Source: Sphingobacteriales bacterium (GTDB taxonomy: Bacteria > Bacteroidota > Bacteroidia > Sphingobacteriales > Sphingobacteriaceae). Taken from it: 64,000 nt of DNA. The stretch is taken from the NCBI GenBank assembly GCA_025353765.1, contig JANXOD010000008.1, forward strand, positions 186,001-250,000, given 5' to 3'. Numbering within the stretch: the stretch's first letter is position 1; the number at the start of each line of letters is the position of its first letter. A program made the translations under genes and the position numbers. The notes under the pieces are model-generated. The model saw only the letters and a list, made by a program, of their open reading frames with translations, ran no database searches and was not told the DNA's origin. Below, one piece after another: positions 20,027 through 30,071 of this stretch.

Positions 20027-21547
20027 ATGAAAAAAATAATTTACACCACATTAGTGCTTGTTTGTAGCACAATAAGTTTAAGGGCTCAAACTCCTGCTTT
20101 TGTTTCTGATAGTTTAGAAAGATACATTCAGCAGGGAATTAAGGATTGGGATATACCCGGATTGGCAATATCTATTGTAAAAGATGGTAAGGTTGTAGTG
20201 ATGAAGGGATTTGGTGTAAGAGATATTAAAACACAAGCTCCTGTGGATGAGAATACGCTGTTTATGATTGCTAGTAATAGTAAACTTTTTACCGGCTCTG
20301 CCCTTGCTCAATTAGAATATAATAAAAAGTTATCTCTGGATGATAAGGTGAGTAAATACCTGCCGGGATATCAGTTATATGATAAAAATTCAACTGATCT
20401 GGTTACTATAAAAGATGTTTTGAGTCATCGCATTGGGACAAAAACCTTCCAGGGAGATTTTACATTCTGGAACGGTACCTTAACCCGTAAGCAGATCATT
20501 GGGAAAATGAGGCTTTTGAAACCTTCTGGTCAATTCAGACAAGATTTTGGGTATTGTAATAGTTGCTATTTAACAGCAGGTGAAATTATTCCTGTTATAA
20601 CAGGCAAGCCATGGGAAGTTTATGTACAGGATAGTATTTTAAAACCGCTAGGCATGACAAATACTTATACACTTACCGCAGGAATTGCTCAACGTTCAAA
20701 TGTTTCTAAACCATATACAAATCAATTTACAGGGCAAATAACTGAGCTTCCTTATGATCAGGTTGATAATTTAGGACCCGCTGGGAGTATAGTAAGCAAT
20801 GTGAAAGATGTTTCCAAATGGTTGATGATGCAGTTAGATAGTGGAAAATTTGAAGGTAAAAGAATTCTTCCATGGCAGGTTGTCCGCAAAACAAGGGATA
20901 TTAATTTGGCTATGTCAAGTAGGAAAAGTGCTGTTAATCCCACACACTTTACAGGATATGGTTTGGGTGTTTTTATGACAGACTTTGCAGGAAAACAAGT
21001 TTTTTGGCATACGGGTGGTGCTTTTGGCTTTGTAACTAATACTTGTTTCGTTCCAGAATTAAATTTGGGCATAACCATTCTAACCAATAATGATAATCAG
21101 AATTTCTTTGAGCTCTTGCGTTATCAAATATTAGATGCGTATTTAAATCAACCTTATGTAAACAGAAGTAAGAGAGCATTACCTGCTCAATTAAAGCAGA
21201 TTTCAGATGCTAAAAAAGAAGTTTCTGATTTAGAAAAACGGGTTTTAAATAAAAAACCAACTATAGCTGTAAATTTATTTGAAGGCGCATATAACAATGA
21301 AGTATATGGTGGTATCAGCCTCAAAAAGTTAAATGATAATAAACTCGAAATTACATTTAATGGTCATAAAAATCTTAAGGCAACTCTTGACTATATGGAT
21401 AATGATGAGTGGTTATTACGTTATAACAATGTTGCTTATGGTATTTTTCCTGCAAAATTTGAAATAAAAAACGGCAAAGTATCTTCTGTAAAAATTAAAG
21501 CAAATGATTTCGTTGAGTATGATCCTTATGTATTTGTGAAGGAATAG
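20027..21547 (+). CDS. Beta-lactamase-family serine hydrolase with C-terminal DUF3471-like domain
   Basis: A 506-aa exported protein with a signal peptide (1-20, ending SLRA-Q). The class C beta-lactamase/PBP-like catalytic domain has SxxK at Ser83-Lys86 (IASNSKLF), YxN as YCN (176-178) and HTGG in FWHTGGAFGF. After about residue 400 comes a small beta-rich domain (VNLFEGAYNNEVYGGISL) resembling DUF3471. Members include esterases and D-amino-acid or peptide hydrolases; beta-lactam resistance should not be assumed. It converges on the GH44 gene and shares a bidirectional terminator. Confidence 0.9.
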   Translation: MKKIIYTTLVLVCSTISLRAQTPAFVSDSLERYIQQGIKDWDIPGLAISIVKDGKVVVMKGFGVRDIKTQAPVDENTLFMIASNSKLFTGSALAQLEYNKKLSLDDKVSKYLPGYQLYDKNSTDLVTIKDVLSHRIGTKTFQGDFTFWNGTLTRKQIIGKMRLLKPSGQFRQDFGYCNSCYLTAGEIIPVITGKPWEVYVQDSILKPLGMTNTYTLTAGIAQRSNVSKPYTNQFTGQITELPYDQVDNLGPAGSIVSNVKDVSKWLMMQLDSGKFEGKRILPWQVVRKTRDINLAMSSRKSAVNPTHFTGYGLGVFMTDFAGKQVFWHTGGAFGFVTNTCFVPELNLGITILTNNDNQNFFELLRYQILDAYLNQPYVNRSKRALPAQLKQISDAKKEVSDLEKRVLNKKPTIAVNLFEGAYNNEVYGGISLKKLNDNKLEITFNGHKNLKATLDYMDNDEWLLRYNNVAYGIFPAKFEIKNGKVSSVKIKANDFVEYDPYVFVKE

Positions 21548-21551
21548 AAAT

Positions 21552-21588
21552 AAAAAGAGAGGCAGTTATATGCTGCTTTTCTTTTTTA
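21552..21588. terminator. Bidirectional terminator between serine hydrolase and GH44 gene
   Basis: A 14-bp stem (21552-21565 with 21573-21586, including G-T pairs, core GCAG/CTGC) with a 7-base loop. A-rich and T-rich flanks suit both strands. It lies between two convergent stops and closely resembles the hairpin at 23634-23669 behind the other GH44 gene. Confidence 0.75.
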
Positions 21589-21610
21589 TCATACATAGTT
21601 TATACAAGAA

Positions 21611-23449
21611 TTAATACATCATAAATTTCTTACTGATATTTTCAGCATCAGTAGTTAATGTAGCGATGAGGATACCTGTTTGCTTTAAAGGAATACTCAA
21701 TGTATTATAACCTTTAATAAGATTAAACGTTTGTTTTACAAGCCTTCGACCACTAACATCAGTAATACAAATAATTCCGGAAGTTGTTTTAGGAGAATAA
21801 TAACTAATTTCTATAGCCTGTTTATCTGTGATTTCCGAAATTTTCATTTCAGTTTGTTTCAAGTCCGTAAAAATAAAATGATAAACAGAATAAGATGGTA
21901 TTTGATATGTTAAAACATTATTATTTATTGCACTTAAAGGTAGAGTAACATATTTAATTGAATTACTTGTTTGATCAAAATAATAAGCTTCTACATGATC
22001 ATAAGTTATTTTTCCTTGAATGCTTATAGTAGCATTAATTGCCGTAGTTCCATTTTTATTATTAACTATACTATGTAAAACAGTACCTGAAACATTGTTT
22101 ATTGATGCATAAATGGTTGAATTTGTTACATTATTGCTTATTGCCTGTACTTTAATTGAACCATATTTTGATTGATTTCCGTCATAGTTTAGATACAGAT
22201 CAAATGCGGTTTTTACATAGCCATCAACAGGTCCAAATATAGTGGCGTAATCCACTTCGTTTCTACTAAATATACCCAGAGCATCTGCTTCGGCTATTCC
22301 ACCGGAAATATCAGCATGAGCACCAAAATCATATTCTGTTATACCGAGCATAGTTCCAGGATAATAGGTATTAATTGAATTCTTGATATGTGGAATAAGA
22401 GGAAATTCTGAACCAAAACCGAGTTGTGTTATCCAGCTATTTTCAGTGTAGGTAGGATCCCAAAGCGTTCGGGTACATTGCATGCGATCATCCCTCGAAG
22501 CAAAAGTTTGTGGGGCATTGGAATTGATGTTATTTACTTGGGAGTAATAATGAAGAGTAAAAACATCAAGTAATCTTTTCTGAGCTGCAATTCCTGCAAG
22601 TTGCATCTGTTTTAAATATGTATCAATAAACCAGTGATCACCAGAATAATTGCCTGCATCAGCAGCATTTTGTAAATTCCACCATTCATTAAAACCATAG
22701 CTTTCTGAGCCAAATACTAATGCACTTGGGTCCATTAATTTAATGGTCTTAGCAAGATTAATAGATTTTGTTAATAATTCATTATAAGTAACCGGGTTAG
22801 TCCGCATAGTGGCAAACTGAGTAACCCATGCTCCAGGCTCATTATCCATGATATATCCCTTTACTCCAGTTGGAGTTGATGCAAGACCATAGGTGGTTGT
22901 TAAAAAATTTATTTCTTCATCAGTATAAATAACATTATCGGTTGTATTTGGTGTAAGCGTAAAGGCAGAACCTTTTGTATTAATAACTGTTGCCCAACGT
23001 GAAGAAGGAGCCACTTGTGCACTTGTTACAGGGGTAACATTCCCATCATTTGCAACAGAGCCTATCATAGGAAGGGTGATTAAGGATATCGCACCTTGTG
23101 CTAATGAAGCATCATGAAATGTTTTTAAACAACTGCCAGCCTTGGTATAATCTGAGACTGGAAGAACATTTAGTGCTAATGGTGATGGGAGATAGGAGTC
23201 ATTTTGATAAAAATAATCCGCTCCTGCATTTGAATAATTAGTTTCCCAGTTATAGGTAGAGAGTCTGTTGCCTCCTAACCTTCTTACTGTCGCTAGAGGA
23301 TAACTAGTTTCCATATTCATCCCATAAATATATTTGCTAATAGGGTTTCTTTCCTGGGAAGTATTAATAGTATAATTAACAGGCATTTGTGCCCTGACGG
23401 AGCCGACACTAGTTAAGCACATGAGTGCATATAGAATGTGTTTTTTCAT
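21611..23449 (-). CDS. GH44-family glycoside hydrolase with T9SS sorting domain (short paralogue)
   Basis: A 612-aa secreted enzyme with a signal peptide (1-20, SVRA-Q). The GH44 domain (about 25-460) shows RRLGGNRLSTYNWE (56-69), the acid/base Glu204 in YIMDNEPGAW and the nucleophile Glu372 in ITEYDFG. A beta-sandwich (about 460-530) follows, then a type IX secretion C-terminal domain (about 535-612; ITDVSGRRLVKQTF, ending ISKKFMMY). GH44 enzymes cleave beta-1,4-glucans, xyloglucan or mannans; the substrate here is not determined. It lies 240 bp downstream of a close paralogue that has one extra domain. Confidence 0.92.
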   Translation of the reverse strand: MKKHILYALMCLTSVGSVRAQMPVNYTINTSQERNPISKYIYGMNMETSYPLATVRRLGGNRLSTYNWETNYSNAGADYFYQNDSYLPSPLALNVLPVSDYTKAGSCLKTFHDASLAQGAISLITLPMIGSVANDGNVTPVTSAQVAPSSRWATVINTKGSAFTLTPNTTDNVIYTDEEINFLTTTYGLASTPTGVKGYIMDNEPGAWVTQFATMRTNPVTYNELLTKSINLAKTIKLMDPSALVFGSESYGFNEWWNLQNAADAGNYSGDHWFIDTYLKQMQLAGIAAQKRLLDVFTLHYYSQVNNINSNAPQTFASRDDRMQCTRTLWDPTYTENSWITQLGFGSEFPLIPHIKNSINTYYPGTMLGITEYDFGAHADISGGIAEADALGIFSRNEVDYATIFGPVDGYVKTAFDLYLNYDGNQSKYGSIKVQAISNNVTNSTIYASINNVSGTVLHSIVNNKNGTTAINATISIQGKITYDHVEAYYFDQTSNSIKYVTLPLSAINNNVLTYQIPSYSVYHFIFTDLKQTEMKISEITDKQAIEISYYSPKTTSGIICITDVSGRRLVKQTFNLIKGYNTLSIPLKQTGILIATLTTDAENISKKFMMY

Positions 23450-23633
23450 TGTTTTCCCTAGGTTATGTTTGTATTTGATACTCTGGTTGATTTACTCAAG
23501 TAAAAGAGATTTTCTAATGATATTTACGATCCTGATTTAAAGGCGAATTATAATCTTTTGCGTCTTCTTTTATTAACTTTAAATCTCCTGTCTTTTTATT
23601 GTTAACTCTACGAATTTATTGTCAGAAAAAAAT

Positions 23634-23669
23634 AAGAAGAGAGGCAGCATATAGCTGTCTCTCTTTTTT
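23634..23669 (-). terminator. Terminator of the long GH44 gene
   Basis: A 15-bp stem (23634-23648 with 23654-23668, two G-T pairs) and loop ATATA, with T-rich sequence following on the minus strand. The GAGAGGCAG core is shared with the terminator at 21552-21588, so the hairpin was duplicated together with the gene. Confidence 0.8.
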
Positions 23670-23690
23670 AATAATCAGTTTATATAAGAA

Positions 23691-25832
23691 CTAATACATT
23701 ATGAATTTTTTGCTGATATTGTCAGAATCAGTAGTTAATGTAGCGATGAGGATACCTGTCTGTTTTAAAGGGATATTCAATGTGTTATAACCTTTAATAA
23801 GATTGAACGTTTGTTTTACAAGCCTTCGGCCACTAACATCATTAATACAAACAGTTCCGGAAGTTATTTTAGGAGAATAGTAACTAATTTCTATAGCCTG
23901 TTTATCTGCTAATTCCGAAATTTTCATTTCAGTTTGTTTAAAATCCATATTAACTGGAATAATTTCAGATTCTGAAGAATTTCCATTTAGATCTACTTGC
24001 TGTAACTGGTAATAATTAGTGCCAAAATCAGGATTTGCATCAGTATAGCTATAACTGGTCATAACATTCGAATTATTATGCCCCAGAACAGATCCGATTA
24101 CATTAAATGTATTGCCATCTGTTGAACGTAGGATTTCAAAATAAGCATTATTTTTTTCAGAAGCGGTAGTCCAGTTTAATTGAACACCTTCATTTTGCTT
24201 TTTACCTGTAAAAGAAGTAAGGCTTACCGGAAGGGGTGCATTTTTTGTGAAAATGAAATGATAAACGGAGTAAGGAGGTATGTTGTATTTTAAAATATTG
24301 TTATTTATTGCATTTGCAGGAAGTGTAACATGATTAATTACAGTATTGGCTTGGTTAAAATAATATGCCTCTACATGATCATAATTTATAGAGCTCTGTA
24401 TTTGTATAGTTGCTGCAATTGTAGTAGTCTCATTTTTATTATTCACTATACTATGTAAAACCGTATTTGTATTATCATTTGCAGACGCATAAATGGTTGA
24501 ATTTGGTACATCACCACTTATTGCCTGTACTTTAATTGAGCCATATTTAGATTGATTACCATCATAGTTTAAATAAAGATCAAATGCTGTTTTTACATAT
24601 CCATTAACAGTTCCCCATATAGTCGCATAATCGACCTCATTCCTGCCAAATATACCCAACGCATCTGCCTGTGCTATCCCTCCTGAAATATCAGTATGTG
24701 CACCAAAATCATATTCGGTTATTCCAAACTTAGTTCCAGGATAATAGGTATTAATGGAATTCTTGATATGTGGAATAAGAGGAAATTCTCCAGCAAACCC
24801 CCAGGCTATTATTTGACTGTTTTCCTGATAATTAGGTTCCCAAAGTGACCGGGTACAGTCCATGCGGTTAAATCTTCCAGTAGAAGAGATATCATCCGGA
24901 TTGCCATTTACACCAGGTACCGCCGAATAATAATGAATAGTGAAAACATCCAGTAATCTTTTCTGAGCTGCAGCTTCTGCCAGCTTCATCTGTTTTAAGT
25001 AAGTATCAATAAACCAATGATCACCAGAATAATTCCCTGCATCAGAAGCATTTTGTAAGTTCCACCATTCATTGAAGCCCCAAGCTTCCGAACCGAATAC
25101 TAATGCACCCGGATCCATTTGTTTAATGGTAGAGGCCAGATTAATAGATTTTGTTAGTAATTCATTATAAGTGACTGAATTAGTCCTCATGGTGGAAAAT
25201 TGGGTAGACCATAATCCAGGTTCATTATCCATAATATACCCCTTTACACCTGTTGCAGTTGTTGAATTACCATAAGAATTCAATAAAAAGTTTAATTCTT
25301 CATTCACATAAACAACACCGTCATTCGTATTGGGTGTAAGTGTGAATGCAGATGGCTTTTTATTCACTACCGTTGCCCAACGTGAAGAAGGAGCAACCTC
25401 TGCACCTGTTACAGGCCCACTAGCATCATTTGCAACATATCCTGCCATAGGAAGTGTTATTAGGGACATTGCACCTTGTGCTAATGAAGCATTATGGAAT
25501 GTTTTTAAACAGCTACCAGCCTTAGTATAATCTGAAACTGGCAGAACATTTAGCCCTAATGACGAGGGAAGCCAAGAGTCATTTTGATAAAAATAATCAA
25601 ATCCAGCATTTGAAAAATTAGTTTCCCAGTTAAAAGAAGAAAGCCTGTTTCCTCCTAATCTTCGAATACTTGCAAGAGGGTAAATAACAGAATTCATATT
25701 CTCCCCATAAATATATTTGCTAATAGGGTTTCTTTCCAGAGAGGTATTAATGGTATAGGTAACTGGTATTTGAGCCTTGACGGAATTCAGACCGACTAAG
25801 CACAGGAGTGCACATAAAATATTTTTTTTCAT
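23691..25832 (-). CDS. GH44-family glycoside hydrolase with extra Ig/Fn3-like domain and T9SS sorting domain
   Basis: A 713-aa secreted enzyme with a signal peptide (1-20, SVKA-Q). The GH44 domain has RRLGGNRLSSFNWE (57-70), acid/base Glu204 in YIMDNEPGLW and nucleophile Glu373 in ITEYDFG. After the beta-sandwich that ends VYHFIFT comes a domain of about 100 residues absent from the neighbouring paralogue (LPVSLTSFTGKKQNEGVQLN to SSESEIIPVNM). Such SLTSFTGK...LNWTTASE domains are common in Bacteroidota T9SS cargo. The C-terminal sorting domain is almost identical to that of the paralogue. The pair probably attacks the same polysaccharide class. Confidence 0.92.
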   Translation of the reverse strand: MKKNILCALLCLVGLNSVKAQIPVTYTINTSLERNPISKYIYGENMNSVIYPLASIRRLGGNRLSSFNWETNFSNAGFDYFYQNDSWLPSSLGLNVLPVSDYTKAGSCLKTFHNASLAQGAMSLITLPMAGYVANDASGPVTGAEVAPSSRWATVVNKKPSAFTLTPNTNDGVVYVNEELNFLLNSYGNSTTATGVKGYIMDNEPGLWSTQFSTMRTNSVTYNELLTKSINLASTIKQMDPGALVFGSEAWGFNEWWNLQNASDAGNYSGDHWFIDTYLKQMKLAEAAAQKRLLDVFTIHYYSAVPGVNGNPDDISSTGRFNRMDCTRSLWEPNYQENSQIIAWGFAGEFPLIPHIKNSINTYYPGTKFGITEYDFGAHTDISGGIAQADALGIFGRNEVDYATIWGTVNGYVKTAFDLYLNYDGNQSKYGSIKVQAISGDVPNSTIYASANDNTNTVLHSIVNNKNETTTIAATIQIQSSINYDHVEAYYFNQANTVINHVTLPANAINNNILKYNIPPYSVYHFIFTKNAPLPVSLTSFTGKKQNEGVQLNWTTASEKNNAYFEILRSTDGNTFNVIGSVLGHNNSNVMTSYSYTDANPDFGTNYYQLQQVDLNGNSSESEIIPVNMDFKQTEMKISELADKQAIEISYYSPKITSGTVCINDVSGRRLVKQTFNLIKGYNTLNIPLKQTGILIATLTTDSDNISKKFIMY

Positions 25833-26211
25833 AGGTTTTCTTTTTAAAGTAAATGATCTAAAATTTATAACTCATTTATCTAATAAATATTAAATTATTA
25901 TATAATGATTCCAAATACAGAATTATTTGTTAAAAATATTATATTATTTTTCTAAAAAAGAAAATAATAGAATATTTCGATGTAACAAAATTGTTGTAAT
26001 TTAAATTAAGACAAATAAGGTTTTGATTGCCAATCAATTACATGTTTCTAGATTTATTTCCGCGGGGAAGTATAGGCTCAAAAGAGGCAATAATGCTTTT
26101 TAGGTAAAGCGGCAACTTATTTGAGAAAAAATATTTTTTATATTAAAAGAATAAAAGAATAATAAAAACAAGGTTCTCTTTACTCTTTTATCTTTTTTAA
26201 CCTTATTCAAT
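25833..26211. other. 379-bp intergenic region, no gene seen
   Basis: Very AT-rich sequence between the GH44 start and the LOG gene stop, both on the minus strand. No open frame with coding character is found. It should hold the promoter of the GH44 pair, but I cannot pick a convincing TAnnTTTG box. An inverted repeat AAGGTT/AACCTT (near 26171 and 26199) spans a T/C-rich stretch just below the LOG stop and may be its transcript end. Confidence 0.5.
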
Positions 26212-26919
26212 TTAAAAATTTGGCTTCAATACATATTTATCATAGAATCTAAAAATATGTTCTGCGGCTTCTTCTGCTGTATCAACCAAACGATATAAAT
26301 TTAAATCTTCTTCACTGATGTTTTTTTCTGATTTAAGCATGGTGTTTTTTACCCACTCCATTAATCCTCCCCAATAATCGGTTCCTACTAAAACAATAGG
26401 AAAACGGGCAACTTTGCCGGTTTGGATAAGTGTTAAAGCTTCAAACATTTCATCCATGGTTCCAAATCCGCCGGGAAGAACAATAAATCCTTGGGAATAT
26501 TTCATAAACATGACCTTACGGATAAAGAAATAATCAAATTCCAGAATCTTATCACGATCGATATATTTATTATGAAATTGTTCAAAAGGAAGATCTATAT
26601 TTAAACCTACTGATTTACCGCCAGCCTCATAAGCACCTTTATTTGCTGCTTCCATAATACCAGGTCCACCGCCGGAGATTACGCCATAACCACGTTTCGT
26701 TAATAAGCGGGCACAATCTTCTGCCAGTTTATAATATCTGTTTTCGTTATGAGTACGAGCTGATCCAAAAATGGATACACAGGGGCCGATACGTGCCAGT
26801 TTTTCAAATCCATCAACAAATTCGGCCATTATTTTAAATATCTGCCAGGAGTCGGTAACTTTTATTTCCTGCCAGTTTTTGTTTTCAAATGCATTCCTTA
26901 TTTTTTCATCACTTGTCAT
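26212..26919 (-). CDS. LOG-family (TIGR00730) Rossmann-fold protein, long form
   Basis: A 235-aa protein of the LOG/lysine-decarboxylase-like family, paralogous to the 194-aa protein at 16057. It has FGSARTHNEN (51-60), the nucleotide-site SGGGPGIMEAANKGA (about 81-95) and the catalytic PGGFGTMDEMFEALT (about 146-160). The N-terminal extension of about 40 residues is typical of the long subgroup, whose members act as AMP nucleosidase-like or LOG enzymes. It is preceded 23 bp upstream by the sodium:solute symporter on the same strand, so the two may share a transcript. Confidence 0.92.
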   Translation of the reverse strand: MTSDEKIRNAFENKNWQEIKVTDSWQIFKIMAEFVDGFEKLARIGPCVSIFGSARTHNENRYYKLAEDCARLLTKRGYGVISGGGPGIMEAANKGAYEAGGKSVGLNIDLPFEQFHNKYIDRDKILEFDYFFIRKVMFMKYSQGFIVLPGGFGTMDEMFEALTLIQTGKVARFPIVLVGTDYWGGLMEWVKNTMLKSEKNISEEDLNLYRLVDTAEEAAEHIFRFYDKYVLKPNF

Positions 26920-26942
26920 AATATATAAATTAATTTAAAAGA

Positions 26943-28451
26943 TTAAAATTGTGTTTGAGAGGTACTTGGCTTACTTATTAGTATCAGCCCAATAAAGGTT
27001 ATTAGGCCATTAACTACAATAAGCTCATTATCAAAAATATAGCCTCCCATTAAAATTGTTGAGTTATCATTTAAAACATAGCAAATGGCCGGAGACATAA
27101 GACAGATAAAGGGAACTAATTTATCTCTTATACCCCTGTTTTTCATAAATAGTCCAAATCCGTAAAGGCCCAATAATGGCCCGTAAGTATATGATGCTAC
27201 TTTGAATATGGCATTAACTACTGTCGTATTATTGGCAATATTAAATAAAAAAATTGCAACAAACATTAAAATGGAAAAAGCAATATGTACCAAATGCCTT
27301 GTTCTTATAACAGATACTGCATTTGGATTTACCTTTTTATCGAATCCTAAAAAATCTACGCAAAAAGAAGTAGTTAATGCTGTAAGTGCTGAGTCAGTGG
27401 TAGCAAATGTTGCAGCAGTCAATCCTAGCATAAAAACAATGGCGGGTACAACAGATAAATGATTTAAAGCAATTTCTGGAAATAGAAAATCTGTTCTTGG
27501 TTTCCCAGTAATGGAATCTAAGGGAATTGCAATTCCATTTTTACTTGCATAAACATACAATAAAGCTCCTACGCTTAAAAAGAATATATTTATAAGCACA
27601 AATATGCCAGTAAATGTGAACATATTTTTTTGTGCTTCGCCGATGTTTTTGCAGCTTAAGTTTTTCTGCATCAAATCCTGGTCAAGGCCAACCATGGCGA
27701 TAGTAACAAAAATCCCGCCTAACAGCTGTTTACTAAAATGGAATTTGCTAGTCACAAAATTCTCAAAAAAGAATATTTTAGAGTAACCGCTTTCTTTAAT
27801 AGTTTCAAACGCCTGCGGAATATTAAGGCCTAAGCCGGAGCAGATAAAATAGATAGTAAGAAATACGGAAGAAACCAAGAAAACAGTTTGAAGGGTATCT
27901 GTTATAATAATGGTTTTTAAACCTCCTTTAAATGTATATGACCAGATTAATGCCAGAGAAATAAGCACAGTCATCCAGAAAGGAATCCCATAGGAATCAA
28001 ATATGAAACGTTGGAGCACAATTACTACTAGGTATAAGCGGAACGAAGAGCCAATAGTACGACTTATCAGGAAAATACTTGCAGCTGTTTTATAACTATA
28101 TATTCCTAAACGCTGTTCAATATAGGTATATATAGAGGTTAATCGCATCCGGTAATATAATGGAAGCAAAATAGTAGCTATGAATATGAAGCCAATAGCG
28201 TTTCCTAAAACAAATTGAAAATACTTAAATTCATTTCCGGCCGGTGCACCAACTTCACCTGGAACAGAAATGAAAGTAACTCCTGATAGGGCAGTCCCTA
28301 TCATCCCAAAAGCTACCAGATACCATTTGGAATTACGGTTAGCTATAAAAAAATTAGAATTATCGGATGAATTTTTTGATGTTAAATAAGAAATACCAAT
28401 TAGCAATATAAAGTATCCAATAAGAAAAGAAAGCAGTACAATGGGAGCCAT
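26943..28451 (-). CDS. Sodium:solute symporter family transporter
   Basis: A 502-aa inner-membrane protein with about 13 hydrophobic helices and the SSS fold. Family marks are the early FFIANRNSKWYLVAFGMIGT (33-52) followed by LSGVTFISVPG, the mid-protein IWSYTFKGGLKTIIITDTLQ and the later LGLTAATFATTDSALTAL, which includes the sodium-site Ser/Thr residues. Substrates in the family range from sugars to amino acids and cannot be told here. It is divergent from recR (103 bp apart) and upstream of the LOG gene. Confidence 0.93.
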   Translation of the reverse strand: MAPIVLLSFLIGYFILLIGISYLTSKNSSDNSNFFIANRNSKWYLVAFGMIGTALSGVTFISVPGEVGAPAGNEFKYFQFVLGNAIGFIFIATILLPLYYRMRLTSIYTYIEQRLGIYSYKTAASIFLISRTIGSSFRLYLVVIVLQRFIFDSYGIPFWMTVLISLALIWSYTFKGGLKTIIITDTLQTVFLVSSVFLTIYFICSGLGLNIPQAFETIKESGYSKIFFFENFVTSKFHFSKQLLGGIFVTIAMVGLDQDLMQKNLSCKNIGEAQKNMFTFTGIFVLINIFFLSVGALLYVYASKNGIAIPLDSITGKPRTDFLFPEIALNHLSVVPAIVFMLGLTAATFATTDSALTALTTSFCVDFLGFDKKVNPNAVSVIRTRHLVHIAFSILMFVAIFLFNIANNTTVVNAIFKVASYTYGPLLGLYGFGLFMKNRGIRDKLVPFICLMSPAICYVLNDNSTILMGGYIFDNELIVVNGLITFIGLILISKPSTSQTQF

Positions 28452-28542
28452 ATTGGTTAAGGTTTAGCCGCTAAATGTAATAATTTAAGTTTTTAATAAA
28501 AAACGAGTTTGTAGTATACTAAGAAAGATTAAGTTTAAACTA

Positions 28543-28550
28543 TAAATTTG
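28543..28550 (+). promoter_or_regulatory. TAAATTTG box immediately upstream of recR
   Basis: TAAATTTG fits TAnnTTTG, but its G lies only 4 bases before the recR ATG. If used, transcription would begin at or within a few bases of the start codon, giving a leaderless or near-leaderless message. pyrD shows the same spacing. Confidence 0.35.
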
Positions 28551-28554
28551 TAGT

Positions 28555-29172
28555 ATGAATTTTTCTTCAAAACTGCTGGAAAATGCAGTAAATGAATTTT
28601 CAACGTTACCCGGAGTTGGTCAAAAAACAGCATTGAGATTGGTTTTGCATTTATTAAATCAGCCAGAGGCTGATGTGGAAAAATTTAGCCAGGCTATACT
28701 TCAACTTAAAAAAGAAATCCGCTTTTGCCAGATCTGCCGAAATATCTCTGATAATCAAATTTGTGAGATTTGTTCAGGATTAAAACGTGATAAATCATTG
28801 GTATGTGTTGTTGAAGATACACGTGACGTGATGGCTATTGAAAACACAAATCAATATAATGGCGTATATCATGTATTAGGCGGATTAATTTCGCCCATGG
28901 ATGGTATTGGACCTTCAGATCTTAATATAGAAAGTTTAATAGAACGAGTTAAAGCAAGTGAAATAGTAGAAGTTATTTTGGCATTAAGTGCAACGATGGA
29001 AGGTGATACCACTATATTTTATTTGTACAAAAAATTAAAAGATTCTGACATTCAGATAAGTACTATTGCCAGAGGAATAGCGTTTGGTGGTGAACTAGAA
29101 TATGCAGACGAGATCACTTTGGGACGTTCTATAACTACCCGTATTCCTTATGAAAACTCTTTAATTAAATAG
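28555..29172 (+). CDS. recR: Recombination protein RecR
   Basis: A 205-aa RecR, which acts with RecO (and RecF) to load RecA at gaps. It has the N-terminal helix-hairpin-helix [12 protein letters not shown] (18-29), the four-Cys zinc finger [16 protein letters not shown] (57-72) and a Toprim domain with [14 protein letters not shown] (about 82-95), followed by the C-terminal Walker B-like segment. The length is normal. It is the first gene of a plus-strand pair with an SDR gene 62 bp downstream. Confidence 0.97.
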   Translation: MNFSSKLLENAVNEFSTLPGVGQKTALRLVLHLLNQPEADVEKFSQAILQLKKEIRFCQICRNISDNQICEICSGLKRDKSLVCVVEDTRDVMAIENTNQYNGVYHVLGGLISPMDGIGPSDLNIESLIERVKASEIVEVILALSATMEGDTTIFYLYKKLKDSDIQISTIARGIAFGGELEYADEITLGRSITTRIPYENSLIK

Positions 29173-29234
29173 TCTATCATATATGTCGATTAGAAAAATA
29201 TTTTTACCTCTATAAAAATCTGCTTATTATACTA

Positions 29235-30050
29235 ATGGATCTAAAAAACAAAACAGTTATTATTACAGGTGCATCATCCGGAATAGGAAAATCATGTGCC
29301 GAAGAGTTTGCAAAACGAGGTGCAAATCTGGTTTTAGGTGCAAGGCAATTTGTAACACTATGTGAAATAACCCGCGATCTGGAAAAATGCTATCAAATTA
29401 CAGCTGTAGCCGTACAATGTGATGTATCTAAAGAAAGTGATTGTGAACATTTGATTAACCAAGCTTTTTTAACGTTTAACCGGATTGATATCTTAATTAA
29501 CAATGCCGGGATTTCCATGCGTGCTTTATTTAAAGATCTGGATCTGTTAGTAATACGCAATTTAATGGACGTAAACTTTTGGGGCGCTGTTTATTGTACC
29601 AAATATGCATTGCCGCATTTGCTTAAAAATAAAGGCTCGGTAGTGGGAGTGTCCTCCATAGCAGGCTATCGTGGTTTACCCGGCAGAACAGGGTATTCAG
29701 CTTCTAAATTTGCGTTAAATGGTTTTATGGAATCTTTACGTGTCGAAAATCTGAAAACCGGCTTACATGTAATGGTTGCAGCACCGGGTTTTACAGCATC
29801 CAATATTAGACAGGTGGCTTTAGCTAAGGATGGTTCCTCTCAAGGTGAAAGTAGCATGGATGAAGGCAAAATGATGAGTTCAGAAAAAGTCGCAGAGATA
29901 ATTGTGAATGGAGTAATTAAACGTAAGCGTACACTAATTATGACTAGACAGGGAAAGCTAACTGTGTTTTTAAATAAATTTTTCCCTTCTTTTTTGGATG
30001 GCTTGGTTTATAATCATTTTACCAAAGAAAAAGATCCTCTAATTAAATAA
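29235..30050 (+). CDS. SDR-family oxidoreductase
   Basis: A 271-aa classical short-chain dehydrogenase. The cofactor motif is TGASSGIG (11-18), NNAGIS lies near 90, and the catalytic Ser...Tyr-x-x-x-Lys is in VSSIAGYRG...YSASK (about 136-159). The C-terminal region GVIKRKRTLIMTRQGKLTVFLNKFFPSF is hydrophobic-basic, as in membrane-associated DHRS7-like or YqjQ-like members. The substrate is unknown. It ends 21 bp from the convergent membrane-protein gene, with only a weak AGAG/CTCT hairpin in between. Confidence 0.93.
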   Translation: MDLKNKTVIITGASSGIGKSCAEEFAKRGANLVLGARQFVTLCEITRDLEKCYQITAVAVQCDVSKESDCEHLINQAFLTFNRIDILINNAGISMRALFKDLDLLVIRNLMDVNFWGAVYCTKYALPHLLKNKGSVVGVSSIAGYRGLPGRTGYSASKFALNGFMESLRVENLKTGLHVMVAAPGFTASNIRQVALAKDGSSQGESSMDEGKMMSSEKVAEIIVNGVIKRKRTLIMTRQGKLTVFLNKFFPSFLDGLVYNHFTKEKDPLIK

Positions 30051-30071
30051 ACTTAAAAGAGCATCTCTATT

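Noticed and set aside
20027-21547. Annotation as an antibiotic-resistance beta-lactamase
   Set aside because: The motifs fit the wider serine-hydrolase family, and the YCN variant and DUF3471-like tail are more typical of esterases or peptidases.
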